The position numbers and the translations under genes are program-made. A stretch of DNA of 64,000 nucleotides from Frondihabitans sp. Leaf304 (lineage in GTDB: Bacteria; Actinomycetota; Actinomycetes; Actinomycetales; Microbacteriaceae), in assembly GCF_001423105.1 (NCBI RefSeq), contig NZ_LMNV01000002.1, positions 578,543 to 642,542 of the forward strand, given 5' to 3'. This document shows positions 44,852 to 55,936 of the stretch, piece after piece. The notes beneath the pieces were generated by a model that searched no databases, was not told the DNA's origin, and saw only the letters and a list, made by a program, of their open reading frames with translations. Within the stretch, counting starts at the first letter, position 1. Each line of letters starts with the position of its first letter.

Positions 44852-45237
44852 GGAGTGAAGTCTTCCTGAGGAGTGATGCGCGTACTGGGCAGGATCTCGA
44901 GACGGTTACCGTCTCCGATATCAATTGTGGTGCCGACGAGCACGACGATCGACTCGCCTTGCCGAAGAGCGACCGGATGCCGCCCCGGAATGGTCACACG
45001 CGTTCCGTTGGTCGAGCGGAGGTCGGTGACCACGACGGCACTGCCCTCCTGCCTGATCTCGACGTGAGTGGACGAGACTTCGCGCCGGGGCGACGGAGCG
45101 GTCAGCAGCACCGGCGTGACTCCCCGGACCACCCGGGGCGCAGAAGGACGACGACCCACTATTACCGGGGCAGTGAGCTCCACCGCCTCGGAGCCGAGCC
45201 GAACGCGATGAAATCGCTGGGGGCTGAGCATCGCCAC
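44848..45237 (-). CDS. small FHA domain protein
   Basis: A 129-residue protein that is nearly one FHA domain: VIVGRRPSAPR, EVSSTHVEIRQEG, and DLRSTNGTRV near the end, the phosphothreonine pocket. The opening ten residues are a polar lead. It overlaps the PP2C gene, so phosphothreonine reader and phosphatase are translated together. Divergent from ogt, 147 bp away. Confidence 0.85.
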   Translation of the reverse strand: MAMLSPQRFHRVRLGSEAVELTAPVIVGRRPSAPRVVRGVTPVLLTAPSPRREVSSTHVEIRQEGSAVVVTDLRSTNGTRVTIPGRHPVALRQGESIVVLVGTTIDIGDGNRLEILPSTRITPQEDFTP

Positions 45238-45384
45238 GGGCCCTCCTCGATCGACCGCCGGTCGGCGGATGGGATCACGCTACCAATGGTCGACAGTCCC
45301 GGTTCTCCCGGCTCTTTCGTCGCCCCTTGTCAGGCCTGTGGAAAGCGCCCCCGCGGTTGCTGCGCTTCCTTCTAGCGTCGCCCC

Positions 45385-45888
45385 ATGCAGAAAACACGCC
45401 TCTTTCCCACCTCCTTCGTCCGCTACGACTCCCCCGTTGGGGCCTTTGGCATCCACACCCGATCCGGCAGCATCATCCGCGTCGACATCGCCCGAGGCGG
45501 CGTCCTCCCCGGAGAGGGTCTCGACGAGTGCCCCACCGCTCTCCACGACGAGGCGCGTCGGCAGTTCGACGACTACTTCGCGGGCAAGCGAGATCGATTC
45601 GACCTCCCGCTTCTGCAGATCGGCACTCCGTTTCAAGACGAGGTCTGGGGCGCACTCCTCCGCGTCGCGTGCGGTGAGACCATCAGCTACGGAGAGCTCG
45701 GCCACCGTGTGGGCCGTGAGAACGGCGCCCGTGCAGTCGGCGGCGCCATCAGCGCCAACCGCATCGCCATCCTCATCCCGTGCCACCGTGTCGTGGGTTC
45801 CGATGGTCGAATCACCGGCTACACACCCGGCGAGGGCATCGAGACGAAACGCTGGCTTCTCCGACACGAGCAGGAGGCATTCGCCTGA
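45385..45888 (+). CDS. ogt: methylated-DNA--protein-cysteine methyltransferase
   Basis: A 167-residue alkyltransferase: active-site block IPCHRVVGSDG with the acceptor Cys, and the GETISYGELGHRVGRENGAR block that forms the helix-turn-helix and the Arg finger. It transfers the methyl of O6-methylguanine to itself, a single-use repair. It lacks an AdaA-like domain, so it is the Ogt type. It lies between the divergent FHA gene and the convergent yaaA. Confidence 0.93.
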   Translation: MQKTRLFPTSFVRYDSPVGAFGIHTRSGSIIRVDIARGGVLPGEGLDECPTALHDEARRQFDDYFAGKRDRFDLPLLQIGTPFQDEVWGALLRVACGETISYGELGHRVGRENGARAVGGAISANRIAILIPCHRVVGSDGRITGYTPGEGIETKRWLLRHEQEAFA

Positions 45889-45972
45889 CGCGTTCCCGGT
45901 CGCCGTGCCCACGCCGGCACGACCGTCACGAGTGTTGCGCTCTCTCGGAGAAGGCCCCGAGGATCCCACTGG

Positions 45973-46731
45973 TCACCCGCGAAGGACGGACTCCGACACG
46001 ATCTCGAGCTCAGCGCCCGAAGTGTCGACGACGATGCCGTCATCTCGTGCCCACCCCACGAAATCCTCGATCGACTCGAGCGAAGGGCGCGAAGCCAGGA
46101 GTCGTGCAACGAGCACGCCCTTGGTCTTCTTGTTGAAATGGTTGAGCGCGCGCCGCCGACCGCCATCGTCGGACACGATCCGAACGAAGGCACTGCCGGC
46201 GGGTGCCGGGCCGAGCTCGGCGTAGCCCTCGCTGCGGAGGTCGATGACCGGTCTTCCGGCATCCGCCAGCACCCGAGCAACCGCGCGTGACCAATGGGCC
46301 TTCAGCGCAACTCCCGGCAGGCGGGAGTCATGAGAGAGGCGATACGCCGGAATGGGGTCGGTCGCCCCCACCAGGCCAAAAAGGGCGGAATGAATGGCGA
46401 GGTGCTCGCCAGCCCAGGCCCATGCCTCCGGCGGAAGCTCCGACGCACCAATGGGATCGTAGGCGACTCCGGTGTACCTCTCGAGGGCCCGCAGGGTGGG
46501 TGACTTCTTCACGAGACGGTTGCGCTCGACCTCGGTCGCGAGACGAGGGCCGATCTTCAGAGCCGCCATGGTCGCCTCGGGGTCGCGGCTCAGGCGATGC
46601 AGCGCAGCCGTGACCGATCGCCGCTGCCGGTCGAGACCGGGAAAAGACAGCGCTGTGAAGTCGAGAACGGAGTCGGGTGATCCTCCGTCTCGTTTCGTCT
46701 CGGACGGGGGCAGAAGAAAGAGGAGGGGCAT
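45973..46731 (-). CDS. yaaA: peroxide stress protein YaaA family
   Basis: A 252-residue YaaA (DUF328) protein: LLPPSETKRDGG at the N-terminus, ERYTGVAYDP, LRSEGYAEL, and the FNKKTKGVLVARLL block near the C-terminus. YaaA limits Fenton chemistry by lowering free iron during peroxide stress and binds DNA in E. coli. ATG 46731 or 46737 is likely; the longer frame to 46800 overlaps the ATP synthase terminator side and is not favoured. Convergent with ogt; upstream of it lies the atpC terminator. Confidence 0.88.
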   Translation of the reverse strand: MPLLFLLPPSETKRDGGSPDSVLDFTALSFPGLDRQRRSVTAALHRLSRDPEATMAALKIGPRLATEVERNRLVKKSPTLRALERYTGVAYDPIGASELPPEAWAWAGEHLAIHSALFGLVGATDPIPAYRLSHDSRLPGVALKAHWSRAVARVLADAGRPVIDLRSEGYAELGPAPAGSAFVRIVSDDGGRRRALNHFNKKTKGVLVARLLASRPSLESIEDFVGWARDDGIVVDTSGAELEIVSESVLRG

Positions 46732-46817
46732 CAGCATCTCGAAAGCAGGCGACGACTCGCCGTCGCACAACACGTGGGCATAGGTGAGGAGACGGGGCAA
46801 CCGACCCCGGACAGACG

Positions 46818-46863
46818 AAAGCCCGGGCGGGAAGTGCAGAGTGCACTGCCCGCCCGGGCTTTT
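46818..46863. terminator. strong terminator at the end of the ATP synthase operon
   Basis: aaagcccgggcggg (46818-46831) pairs perfectly with cccgcccgggcttt (46849-46862), and the loop itself contains agtgca/tgcact, so the hairpin can extend by another 6 bp. Short T runs follow on both strands. It stops atp transcription about 20 bases after atpC. Confidence 0.85.
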
Positions 46864-46881
46864 ACGGCTGGGTTGGAACGA

Positions 46882-47142
46882 TCAGACCAGCGACGCGTTC
46901 CGGGCGACGATCGTGACCGTGTCGTTCTCCACAGAGAGGAACCCGTCTTCGGCCGTAGCCTCGACCGTGGCACCACTTGCCTGGCGGACGCGAACCTGCC
47001 CGGAAGCAAGGATCGCCAGAACCGGCTCGTGACCCGGAAGGATACCGATCTCGCCCTCGGTGGTGCGAGCCGTGACCTGCGCGGCTTCGCCCGTCCAGAT
47101 CTGCTGATCCGCCGAAACGACGTTCACTGTGAGAGCGGCCAT
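46882..47142 (-). CDS. atpC: ATP synthase epsilon subunit
   Basis: An 86-residue epsilon subunit with TVNVVSADQQIWTGEA at the start and GEIGILPGHEPVLAIL, the conserved beta-sandwich. It is shorter than the E. coli subunit because the C-terminal helical hairpin is absent, common in actinobacteria. ATG 47142 is chosen; it lies two bases past the atpD stop. Last gene of the operon, followed by a strong terminator. Confidence 0.93.
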   Translation of the reverse strand: MAALTVNVVSADQQIWTGEAAQVTARTTEGEIGILPGHEPVLAILASGQVRVRQASGATVEATAEDGFLSVENDTVTIVARNASLV

Positions 47143-47144
47143 GA

Positions 47145-48617
<1,473 letters not shown>

Positions 48618-48640
48618 TCATTGCCTCTGTGGAAGGCAGG

Positions 48641-49540
48641 CTACTTGGCCGAGCTCAGGGCGTCTGCGCCGCCCACGATCTCGGAGATCTGCTGCGTGAT
48701 CTCGCTCTGGCGCGCATTGTTGGCAAGACGCGTGTAATCGCGGATCAGGGTGTCGGCGTTGTCGCTCGCGGACTTCATCGCCTTCTGGCGAGCGGCGTGC
48801 TCGGAAGCGGCCGACTGCAGCATCGCGTTGAACAGGCGACTCTCGATGTACACCGGGAGGAGCGCGTCGAGGACGTTCTCCGCATCGGGCTCGAACTCGT
48901 AGAGAGGCAGAATCGCGTTCTCTTCGGGCTCTTCGACACCCTCGACCACTTCGAGAGGCAGGAGTCGGACGACCTCGGGGGTCTGCGTCACCATGCTCAC
49001 GAAGCGGTTGTAAACGACGTGGATCTCGTCGACGCCGCCTTCGGCCGAGTCGGTCAAGAACTTGGAGACGACGGCGTCGCCGATCTCCTTGGCCGTCGAG
49101 AACTGGGGCTGGTCGGTGTTGCCCGTCCATCCCTGCTCGGCGTCACGCTGGCGGAAGGCGAAGTAGCTGGCCGCCTTCCGACCCACGAGGTAGTAGACGA
49201 CCTCCTTGCCCTGGCTCCGGAGCAACGTGGCCAATTCTTCGCCCGCCTTCAGCACGTTCGACGAGAAGGCCCCGTTGAGGCCTCGGTCGGAGGTGAAGAG
49301 GACGATGGCGGCTCGGTCGATGGACTCGGGCTCGGTGGTCAGCACGTGGTCGACGTTCGAGAACGTCGCCACGGCTGACACGGCGCGGGTGACCGCACGC
49401 GAATAGGGACCGGACGCGACCATGCGCGCCTGGGCCTTCTGGATCCGCGAGGCCGAGATGAGCTCCATCGCCCGGGTGACCTTTTTGGTCGTCTGGGCAG
49501 AGCGAATGCGCTGTCGGTAGACCCGAAGTTGCGCTCCCAT
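48641..49540 (-). CDS. atpG: ATP synthase gamma subunit
   Basis: A 299-residue gamma subunit: N-terminal helix [20 protein letters not shown] and C-terminal helix [13 protein letters not shown] ([19 protein letters not shown]), which form the rotating stalk. The middle domain, including [14 protein letters not shown], is normal. Coupled to atpA and atpD in the standard order, 43 bp downstream of atpA. Confidence 0.97.
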   Translation of the reverse strand: MGAQLRVYRQRIRSAQTTKKVTRAMELISASRIQKAQARMVASGPYSRAVTRAVSAVATFSNVDHVLTTEPESIDRAAIVLFTSDRGLNGAFSSNVLKAGEELATLLRSQGKEVVYYLVGRKAASYFAFRQRDAEQGWTGNTDQPQFSTAKEIGDAVVSKFLTDSAEGGVDEIHVVYNRFVSMVTQTPEVVRLLPLEVVEGVEEPEENAILPLYEFEPDAENVLDALLPVYIESRLFNAMLQSAASEHAARQKAMKSASDNADTLIRDYTRLANNARQSEITQQISEIVGGADALSSAK

Positions 49541-49583
49541 GTGTCTCCTGTTGGTGTCGTGTGAGGAAAAGGTCGGTCAGCCG

Positions 49584-51218
49584 CTAGCGCGACTTGACGA
49601 TCTTCTCCTGGTTGACGTCTTCGGCGTCTGTGGCCGTGAACTCTTCGCGTCCGACCGAGGCGAGAGGCTTGCCCTCGCCGGTCTGGAACTCCTTCTTGAA
49701 GGAGTCGATCGAGGAGTCGAGCTCGGCGACGATCTCGTCGGAGAGGACGTTCTTCTCGCGAAGGGTCGTCAGGACATCGCCGTTGCGGTCGAGGTAGTCG
49801 TGCAGCTCAGCCTCGAAGCGCAGGATGTCGGCGACGGGAACTTCGTCGAGCTTTCCGTTGGTACCGGCCCAGATCGAGACGACCTGCTTCTCGACGGGGA
49901 ACGGCGAGTACTGGGGCTGCTTGAGCAGCTCGGTCAGGCGAGCACCACGAGCGAGCTGGCGGCGGCTGGCCTGATCGAGGTCGGAAGCGAACATGGCGAA
50001 GGCCTCGAGCGAGCGGTACTGGGCCAGCTCGAGCTTCAGCGTGCCAGATACCTTCTTGATCGACTTGACCTGAGCGTCACCGCCGACTCGCGAGACCGAG
50101 ATTCCGACGTCGACAGCAGGGCGCTGGTTGGCGTTGAAGAGGTCGGACTGCAGGAAGATCTGGCCGTCGGTGATCGAGATCACGTTGGTCGGGATGTACG
50201 CCGAGACGTCGTTCGCCTTGGTCTCGATGATGGGAAGACCCGTCATCGAGCCGGCGCCGAGCTCGTCGGACAGCTTCGCGCAACGCTCGAGTAGACGAGA
50301 GTGCAGGTAGAAGACGTCACCCGGGTAAGCCTCGCGTCCCGGCGGGCGGCGAAGCAGCAGCGAAACGGCACGGTAGGCCTCAGCCTGCTTCGACAGGTCG
50401 TCGAAGACGATGAGGACGTGCTTGCCCTCGTACATCCACTGCTGACCGATGGCCGAGCCGGTGTAAGGAGCGAGGTACTTGAAGCCGGCGGGGTCGGAAG
50501 CCGGGGACGCGACGATCGTCGTGTACTCCATGGCTCCGGCATCTTCGAGGGCGCCCTTGACCGAAGCGATCGTGGAACCCTTCTGACCGATGGCGACGTA
50601 CACGCAGCGAACCTGCTTGTTGGTGTCGCCGGACTCCCAGTTGGCCTTCTGGTTGATGATCGTGTCGATCGCGATGGCCGTTTTGCCGGTCTGGCGGTCA
50701 CCGATGATGAGCTGACGCTGGCCACGGCCGATCGGGATCATGGCGTCGATTGCCTTGATACCGGTCTGCATGGGCTCGTGCACCGACTTGCGCTGCATGA
50801 CACCGGGAGCCTGGAGCTCGAGGGCACGACGGCCCGAGGTCTCGATCTCGCCGAGACCGTCGATCGGGTTTCCGAGGGGGTCGACGACGCGACCGAGGTA
50901 GCCCTCGCCCACGGGAACAGAGAGGACCTCACCCGTGCGGGTGACCTCCATGCCCTCTTCGATGCCGCTGAACTCGCCGAGGACGATGACACCGATCTCG
51001 TCTTCGTCAAGGTTCTGGGCGAGGCCCAGAACGCCGTTGTCGAAGCGGATGAGTTCGTTGGCCATGACGCCGGGGAGACCCTCGACGTGGGCGATACCGT
51101 CGGCGGCGTCGATGACGTGTCCGACCTCGGTTGTTGACGTCTGCGAGGGCTCGTACGCCGAGACGAAGTCTTTGAGGGCGTCGCGAATCTCATCAGGGCT
51201 GATCTTGATGTCTGCCAT
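49584..51218 (-). CDS. atpA: ATP synthase alpha subunit
   Basis: A 544-residue non-catalytic alpha subunit with nucleotide-binding [14 protein letters not shown], the family signature near YTIVV-like ([15 protein letters not shown]), and [20 protein letters not shown]. The C-terminus carries a short acidic/polar extension of about 30 residues. ATG 51218 with AAAGGA five bases upstream is chosen over a longer frame to 51248. Follows atpH after 105 bp. Confidence 0.97.
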   Translation of the reverse strand: MADIKISPDEIRDALKDFVSAYEPSQTSTTEVGHVIDAADGIAHVEGLPGVMANELIRFDNGVLGLAQNLDEDEIGVIVLGEFSGIEEGMEVTRTGEVLSVPVGEGYLGRVVDPLGNPIDGLGEIETSGRRALELQAPGVMQRKSVHEPMQTGIKAIDAMIPIGRGQRQLIIGDRQTGKTAIAIDTIINQKANWESGDTNKQVRCVYVAIGQKGSTIASVKGALEDAGAMEYTTIVASPASDPAGFKYLAPYTGSAIGQQWMYEGKHVLIVFDDLSKQAEAYRAVSLLLRRPPGREAYPGDVFYLHSRLLERCAKLSDELGAGSMTGLPIIETKANDVSAYIPTNVISITDGQIFLQSDLFNANQRPAVDVGISVSRVGGDAQVKSIKKVSGTLKLELAQYRSLEAFAMFASDLDQASRRQLARGARLTELLKQPQYSPFPVEKQVVSIWAGTNGKLDEVPVADILRFEAELHDYLDRNGDVLTTLREKNVLSDEIVAELDSSIDSFKKEFQTGEGKPLASVGREEFTATDAEDVNQEKIVKSR

Positions 51219-51323
51219 TGGGATTCCTTTGTCGTTATGTCTTGTCACAGTAACCGAGGCACTCGCCTCGAGTCGGTGGGTCAGCCCGCTGGTGTGTGCG
51301 GCGAGCCGTTGCGTCGGTGGTGT

Positions 51324-52118
51324 CTAGCCGGCCAGCTGCAGTCGGAGATCGCTGAGACGCGTCGAGACGGTCCCGTCGATGACCTCGTCGCCGACCTGCA
51401 CCCGAAGTCCGCCCAGAATGGACGGGTCGATGACCAGATTGACTCGAAGGTTACGACCGAACTGCCGGGCGAGACCGGCTTCGAGTCGGGTCACTTGCTC
51501 CTGAGCGATGGGTGCTGCGCTCGTGACGACTGCCACGAGTTCATCGGACTGGTCGGCCACGATGGCGCTCGCGTTGCGGATGAGCTCGCCGATCCGGCGG
51601 CCACGAGGCTGCTGGACGAGCTGCGAGACGATCGAGATCGTCTGCTGCGAGGCCTTGCCGGCGAGGAGCCGCTCGACGAGACCCGACTTCGCGGGCCCGT
51701 CGCTCAACTTGGTGCCGACAGCCAGTTCGAGCCCGGCGTCAGAGGCGACGACCTCGCCGAAGGCGAACAACTCACCCTCGATCGAAAGACCGACAGGCGC
51801 GCTCTTCGCGATCGTCCGGATGCCGATCTCTTCGATGCCGGCGAGCAGGTCGCCGTGAGACGACCAGCGGCTGCCGACGATCGAGGTGAGAAGCGCGCGG
51901 GCCGACTGCGTGAACTCTCCGAACACTCGATCGAGGAACGCCTTCTTGCCGACCACGTCTTCAGCCGGATCGGCCAGGTAGGCGAGAAGTTTCGAGGAGC
52001 CGCCGATGATGCGACCCGCATTGAGCAACTGCTCACCCGTGGTGAGGTCTGCCGCGTCGCCGAGGTCGGCGAGCACGCCTCGCGCGGACGCAAGTGCCTC
52101 TCTCGACATCGAACCCAC
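51324..52118 (-). CDS. atpH: ATP synthase delta subunit
   Basis: A 264-residue delta subunit, of the long actinobacterial type. The C-terminal part has RLEAGLARQFGRNLRVNLVI and IGGLRVQVGDEVIDGTV, the conserved stator-binding fold. Start GTG 52118 gives an MGS-type opening seen in related actinobacteria; ATG 52109 three codons on is an alternative. It is two bases after the atpF stop. Confidence 0.93.
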   Translation of the reverse strand: MGSMSREALASARGVLADLGDAADLTTGEQLLNAGRIIGGSSKLLAYLADPAEDVVGKKAFLDRVFGEFTQSARALLTSIVGSRWSSHGDLLAGIEEIGIRTIAKSAPVGLSIEGELFAFGEVVASDAGLELAVGTKLSDGPAKSGLVERLLAGKASQQTISIVSQLVQQPRGRRIGELIRNASAIVADQSDELVAVVTSAAPIAQEQVTRLEAGLARQFGRNLRVNLVIDPSILGGLRVQVGDEVIDGTVSTRLSDLRLQLAG

Positions 52119-52120
52119 GG

Positions 52121-52675
52121 TTACTTGCCTGCCTTTGACTGTTCGTCGGCCTCGAGGTCGGCCAGGAAGCGGTCGACGATGGCCGAGGCCTTGGCGTCGT
52201 CGCTGAGGCTCTCGCCGATGACACCGGAAGCCAGGTCGATCGCGAGCGATCCGACCTCGCTTCGCAGCGAGACCAGAGCGCTCTGACGCTCTGCCTCGAT
52301 CTGCGCGGTCGCATTCGCCGTGATGCGGTCGGCATCGGTCTGCGCCTGAGCCTTCACATCGTTGGCGATACGGGTCGCGTCGGTGCGCGCCTGCTCGCGG
52401 ATCTTGGCAGCCTCGGAGCGGGCGTCGGCCAGCTGCTTGTTGTACTCCTCGAGGGCGGCAGCCGCTTCAGCCTGAGCGTTCTCGGCCTTCTTGATGCCGC
52501 CTTCGATGACCTCGGCACGCTCGTCGAGCGTCGCCTTCATGCGAGGAAGCACGAGGCGCCAGAAGATCAGGAGGATCGCGATGAAGCACACAGCACCCCA
52601 AACGAGGTCGGGTGTCGCGGGCAGCAACGGGTTGTGTTCCTCACCCGCCGCAACGATCATTTGTGCGCTGTTCAT
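52121..52675 (-). CDS. atpF: ATP synthase b subunit
   Basis: A 184-residue b subunit with one membrane span near residues 26-44 (WGAVCFIAILLIFWRLVLP) followed by a long Ala/Glu/Arg-rich coiled coil (AEAAAALEEYNKQLADARSE), the peripheral stalk. ATG at 52675. It is nine bases downstream of atpE. Confidence 0.96.
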   Translation of the reverse strand: MNSAQMIVAAGEEHNPLLPATPDLVWGAVCFIAILLIFWRLVLPRMKATLDERAEVIEGGIKKAENAQAEAAAALEEYNKQLADARSEAAKIREQARTDATRIANDVKAQAQTDADRITANATAQIEAERQSALVSLRSEVGSLAIDLASGVIGESLSDDAKASAIVDRFLADLEADEQSKAGK

Positions 52676-52684
52676 GCGTCTTCC

Positions 52685-52966
<282 letters not shown>

Positions 52967-52969
52967 TTA

Positions 52970-53767
52970 TTAGTGTTCGTCGTTCAGAGCGAGCTGAACG
53001 TAAACAGCGGTGAGCAGCGAGAAGACGTAGGCCTGAAGAACAGCCACGAGGATCTCGAACAGGGTGAAGACGAAGCCGAAGGCGATCGTGCCGATTCCGA
53101 AGAGGGCGAACAGGTTGCCCGACTCGAAGAAGAAGAACGACGTCGCCGTGAAGAAGAGGACGAGGAGAAGGTGCCCGACGACCATGTTCATCAGGAGCCG
53201 GAGAGTCAGCGTGATCGGCCGAAGCACGAACGTCGAGACGAGCTCGATCGGGAACACGATGATGTAGAGCGGCCACGGCACACCAGGCGGGAACAGCGCG
53301 TTGCGCAGGAACGTACCCGGGTGCTTCTTGAGACCCGCATAGATGAAAGCGACATACGCGACGACTGCGAGGATCAGCGGAATGCCGATGACGGACGTGC
53401 CAGCGATGTTGAACCCGGGAATGATGCCCGTGAGGTTCATGAACAGCACCATGAAGAAGATTGTCGTCAGCAACGGCAGGAAGCGACGGCCGTCTTTCTT
53501 GCCTAGCAGATCTTCGGCGACGTTGACTCGGACGAGGTCGAGACCCATCTCGACGACGCTCTGGAAGCGACCGGGCACGAGCTTCATGCGCCGGGTGCCG
53601 ATCCAGAAGATCAGGAAGAGGACGATGACGACGAAGAATCGTGCCAGCGTGATGCGGGTGATCTCGAAAGGAGTGCCCTCGAAGAGAAGGACCGACGGAA
53701 AGAATTCGTCGATCGATGGGCCCTGGAAACCTCCGCTGCTATCACTCGCTGCGGCGAGAGGATGCAA
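52970..53767 (-). CDS. atpB: ATP synthase a subunit
   Basis: A 265-residue a subunit (as drawn from TTG) with five to six spans, the conserved RLLMNMVVGH (essential Arg), and SFFFFESGNLFALFGIG near the end; this is the Fo proton channel. There is no ATG or GTG at the 5' end. TTG 53767 lacks a ribosome-binding site, but CTG 53791, eight codons further upstream, has AGGAG six bases before it and would give 273 residues. The Leu/Ala-rich added part is neutral. Confidence 0.94.
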   Translation of the reverse strand: MHPLAAASDSSGGFQGPSIDEFFPSVLLFEGTPFEITRITLARFFVVIVLFLIFWIGTRRMKLVPGRFQSVVEMGLDLVRVNVAEDLLGKKDGRRFLPLLTTIFFMVLFMNLTGIIPGFNIAGTSVIGIPLILAVVAYVAFIYAGLKKHPGTFLRNALFPPGVPWPLYIIVFPIELVSTFVLRPITLTLRLLMNMVVGHLLLVLFFTATSFFFFESGNLFALFGIGTIAFGFVFTLFEILVAVLQAYVFSLLTAVYVQLALNDEH

Positions 53768-53797
53768 CAGGGTGATGGCGTTAGCTAACAGCGCTAT

Positions 53798-53802
53798 CTC
53801 CT
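53798..53802 (-). promoter_or_regulatory. AGGAG site ahead of a CTG atpB start
   Basis: The only good Shine-Dalgarno before atpB: AGGAG with six bases to CTG 53791, in frame with atpB. It suggests a rare CTG start; TTG at 53767 has nothing comparable. Confidence 0.5.
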
Positions 53803-54022
53803 GATTCGGGACGCGGACACTCGGCGCCGAACGAAACCACGGCGCGACCGACGAGCCAATTAAGACAACGCCTGTCGTGCAACAGCCCCGCCCGCCACCG
53901 CGAGACGCGGCGATGATCTGTGGGGAAGCGACCCTTCGGCACTAAACAGGCCGGGGACACGAACAAGTTCAGCCTATCAACAGATTGGCCGCCAGACGAA
54001 CCATTCCGGGCCGTCACGCCGC

Positions 54023-54481
54023 TTATTTGTCGGAATTTGCGTCTCGTGCACCGGGAAGCTGGATGTCACTCACGTACGGCAGCCTCGATCGCATCACGAC
54101 GACGACATCGACGACGAGCGAGCCCACCACGCCGGCGACCAGGGCGAAGAACAGCACGTAGCGGTCAACCCACACGGCATCTTTCAACAGCACTACCAGA
54201 ACGATGAAGATGATGAACTTGAGCAGCCATCCGCCGAGCACGATGCCGAAGAACGCTCCACTGATCATGTTGCCGCCCGACGCCTTGAACGCGAGCAAAA
54301 TGCTTGCGGCCGTCATTCCGGTGAAGAGCAGCGCCAGGCCGGTGCCGACCAGGGCGCCGGCCACACCGGTCGGACCCACGGTGAGGCCGCCGACGAGGCA
54401 GCCGATGACGGCGATGGCCAGAGCCAGCAACGCACCGTAGCGAAGAATCCTGGTGTAGATCCGGTTGTTCTCGGGGTTCAT
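54023..54481 (-). CDS. AtpI-like four-TM membrane protein
   Basis: A 152-residue protein with four spans (about residues 13-33, 38-58, 71-99 and 107-130) and a polar tail. The first helix pair with GPTGVAGALVGTGLALLFTG and its place just before atpB match the AtpI-type accessory proteins that help assemble the c-ring. The match is by position and layout, not a diagnostic motif. It overlaps the wecA stop by four bases; 230-255 bp separate it from atpB. Confidence 0.7.
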   Translation of the reverse strand: MNPENNRIYTRILRYGALLALAIAVIGCLVGGLTVGPTGVAGALVGTGLALLFTGMTAASILLAFKASGGNMISGAFFGIVLGGWLLKFIIFIVLVVLLKDAVWVDRYVLFFALVAGVVGSLVVDVVVVMRSRLPYVSDIQLPGARDANSDK

Positions 54482-55926
54482 GCGTGCCGTTCTGTCTCGG
54501 TGGGGCGGGCTGGTTCTGCTGGCCGCGAGGCGGGGGCTCCTGTGGGAGTCGAAGGCGAGGCGCCAGTCGTACTCGAATCACGGGGCGCGTTCGAAGACGG
54601 CTCGACGGCGCTCAGGCCGAGAGCTGATCCCGGCTTGGGCGTCCGGTGCGACGACACGGTGCCGCGCAAGCCCTCGACTGCGGAGCGCTCTTCGGCGGCC
54701 GTCGGCTTCGGCGCGCCGACCACGGAGCGACCGGCCTGATCGAGGGCGTCGAAGCGCTCGACTCCGGCATCGGCGGCGCTGGCGGAGGGGGCGCTCTGAA
54801 CGGCGATCTCGACCCGCTTGCGGCGGCTGAGGGGCGACAGGGTGAGGGCCGCGCACACGACGAGCCCCACCACCAGGAAGATGATCACCCAGTTCGTCGG
54901 GATCGGGAAGTAGAACAGCAGGCAGCCGATCGAGACGACGGCCGTCCAGCCGTAGAGGATCAGCACGGCGTGGAAGTGCGAGTGCCCCATGTCGAGCAGG
55001 CGGTGGTGGAGGTGCTTGCGGTCGGCGCTGAACGGCGATTTACCGGCACTGACCCGCCGAAGCACGGCGAGGCCGAAGTCGAGCAGCGGCACGATGAGGA
55101 TCGCGAACGGCAGGACGATCGGGATGAACGCCGGGAGGAGCGTGCTGCGGTCGGTCGTCGTCGGGTCGATGTTGCCCGTGACCGAGATCGCACTGACGGC
55201 CATCAGAAGGCCGGTCAGGAGCGCGCCGGCGTCGCCCATGAACATGCGTGCCGGGTGCCAGTTCAGCGGGAGGAAGCCCACCGCGGCCCCGATCAGCACC
55301 GCCGACACGAGAGCTGCGAGGTTGAAGTACTCCACGCCCTCGGTGCCGCTCGCGAGGACGAAGCTGTAGATGAAGAACACGCCGTTGGCGATGATCGTGA
55401 CACCCGCCACCAGGCCGTCGAGACCGTCGATGAAGTTGACGGCGTTCATCACCAGAACGACGGCCAAAACGGTCAGGATCAGCGACATGTAGCTCGAACC
55501 GACCGTGCGACCGCCGATCGGCAGGGAGACGAGAGCCACGCCCTGCCAGGCCAGCACACCCGCCGCGATGATCTGGGCCGCGAGCTTGGTCATCCAGTCG
55601 AGGTCGTAGAGGTCGTCGATGACGCCGACGACCACGATGATGAAGGCGGCAGCCAAGATGGCGAGGATGTGGCCGGGCTCCGAGAAGACGAGACGGAAGT
55701 AGTCGACTCCCGATATCAACGGGAAGATGAACCACGCCGACAGCAGGGCCACGACGACGCCGATGAACATCGCCACTCCCCCGAGCCGAGGCGTGGGGTT
55801 CGTGTGCACGTCGCGGTCGCGGATCTTGGGGGCCAGCTTGTACTTCGTGCCGAGGCGCCAGGCGAGCACCGAGAAGGCGAAGCTGACGACGGCTGAGACG
55901 GCCGCGGCCAGCAGGTAGTACCTCAT
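54478..55926 (-). CDS. wecA: undecaprenyl-phosphate GlcNAc-1-phosphate transferase (WecA/Rfe, MraY superfamily)
   Basis: A 482-residue membrane enzyme with about ten spans. It has the superfamily motifs RDVHTNPTPRLGG, VVGVIDDLYDLDW, AVNFIDGLDGLVAG, GDAGALLTGL and the C-terminal HLHHRLLDMGHSH that is typical of the WecA group (not MraY). It transfers GlcNAc-1-phosphate to undecaprenyl phosphate, starting cell-wall linker or polysaccharide synthesis. The last 100 residues are an unusual Ala/Ser/Pro-rich cytoplasmic tail. It sits in the conserved place upstream of the atp genes, ten bases after tsaC. Confidence 0.92.
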   Translation of the reverse strand: MRYYLLAAAVSAVVSFAFSVLAWRLGTKYKLAPKIRDRDVHTNPTPRLGGVAMFIGVVVALLSAWFIFPLISGVDYFRLVFSEPGHILAILAAAFIIVVVGVIDDLYDLDWMTKLAAQIIAAGVLAWQGVALVSLPIGGRTVGSSYMSLILTVLAVVLVMNAVNFIDGLDGLVAGVTIIANGVFFIYSFVLASGTEGVEYFNLAALVSAVLIGAAVGFLPLNWHPARMFMGDAGALLTGLLMAVSAISVTGNIDPTTTDRSTLLPAFIPIVLPFAILIVPLLDFGLAVLRRVSAGKSPFSADRKHLHHRLLDMGHSHFHAVLILYGWTAVVSIGCLLFYFPIPTNWVIIFLVVGLVVCAALTLSPLSRRKRVEIAVQSAPSASAADAGVERFDALDQAGRSVVGAPKPTAAEERSAVEGLRGTVSSHRTPKPGSALGLSAVEPSSNAPRDSSTTGASPSTPTGAPASRPAEPARPTETERHA

Positions 55927-55936
55927 CGCGCGAGCC

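Noticed and set aside
28913..45237. Type VII (ESX) secretion locus
   Set aside because: No WXG100 proteins, EccB, EccD or mycosin and no FtsK/SpoIIIE ATPase are present; the two-TM protein alone is not enough.
53781..54017. A 78-codon minus-strand frame between atpB and the AtpI-like gene
   Set aside because: No ribosome-binding site, no family resemblance, and it ends inside the atpB start region. Treated as intergenic.
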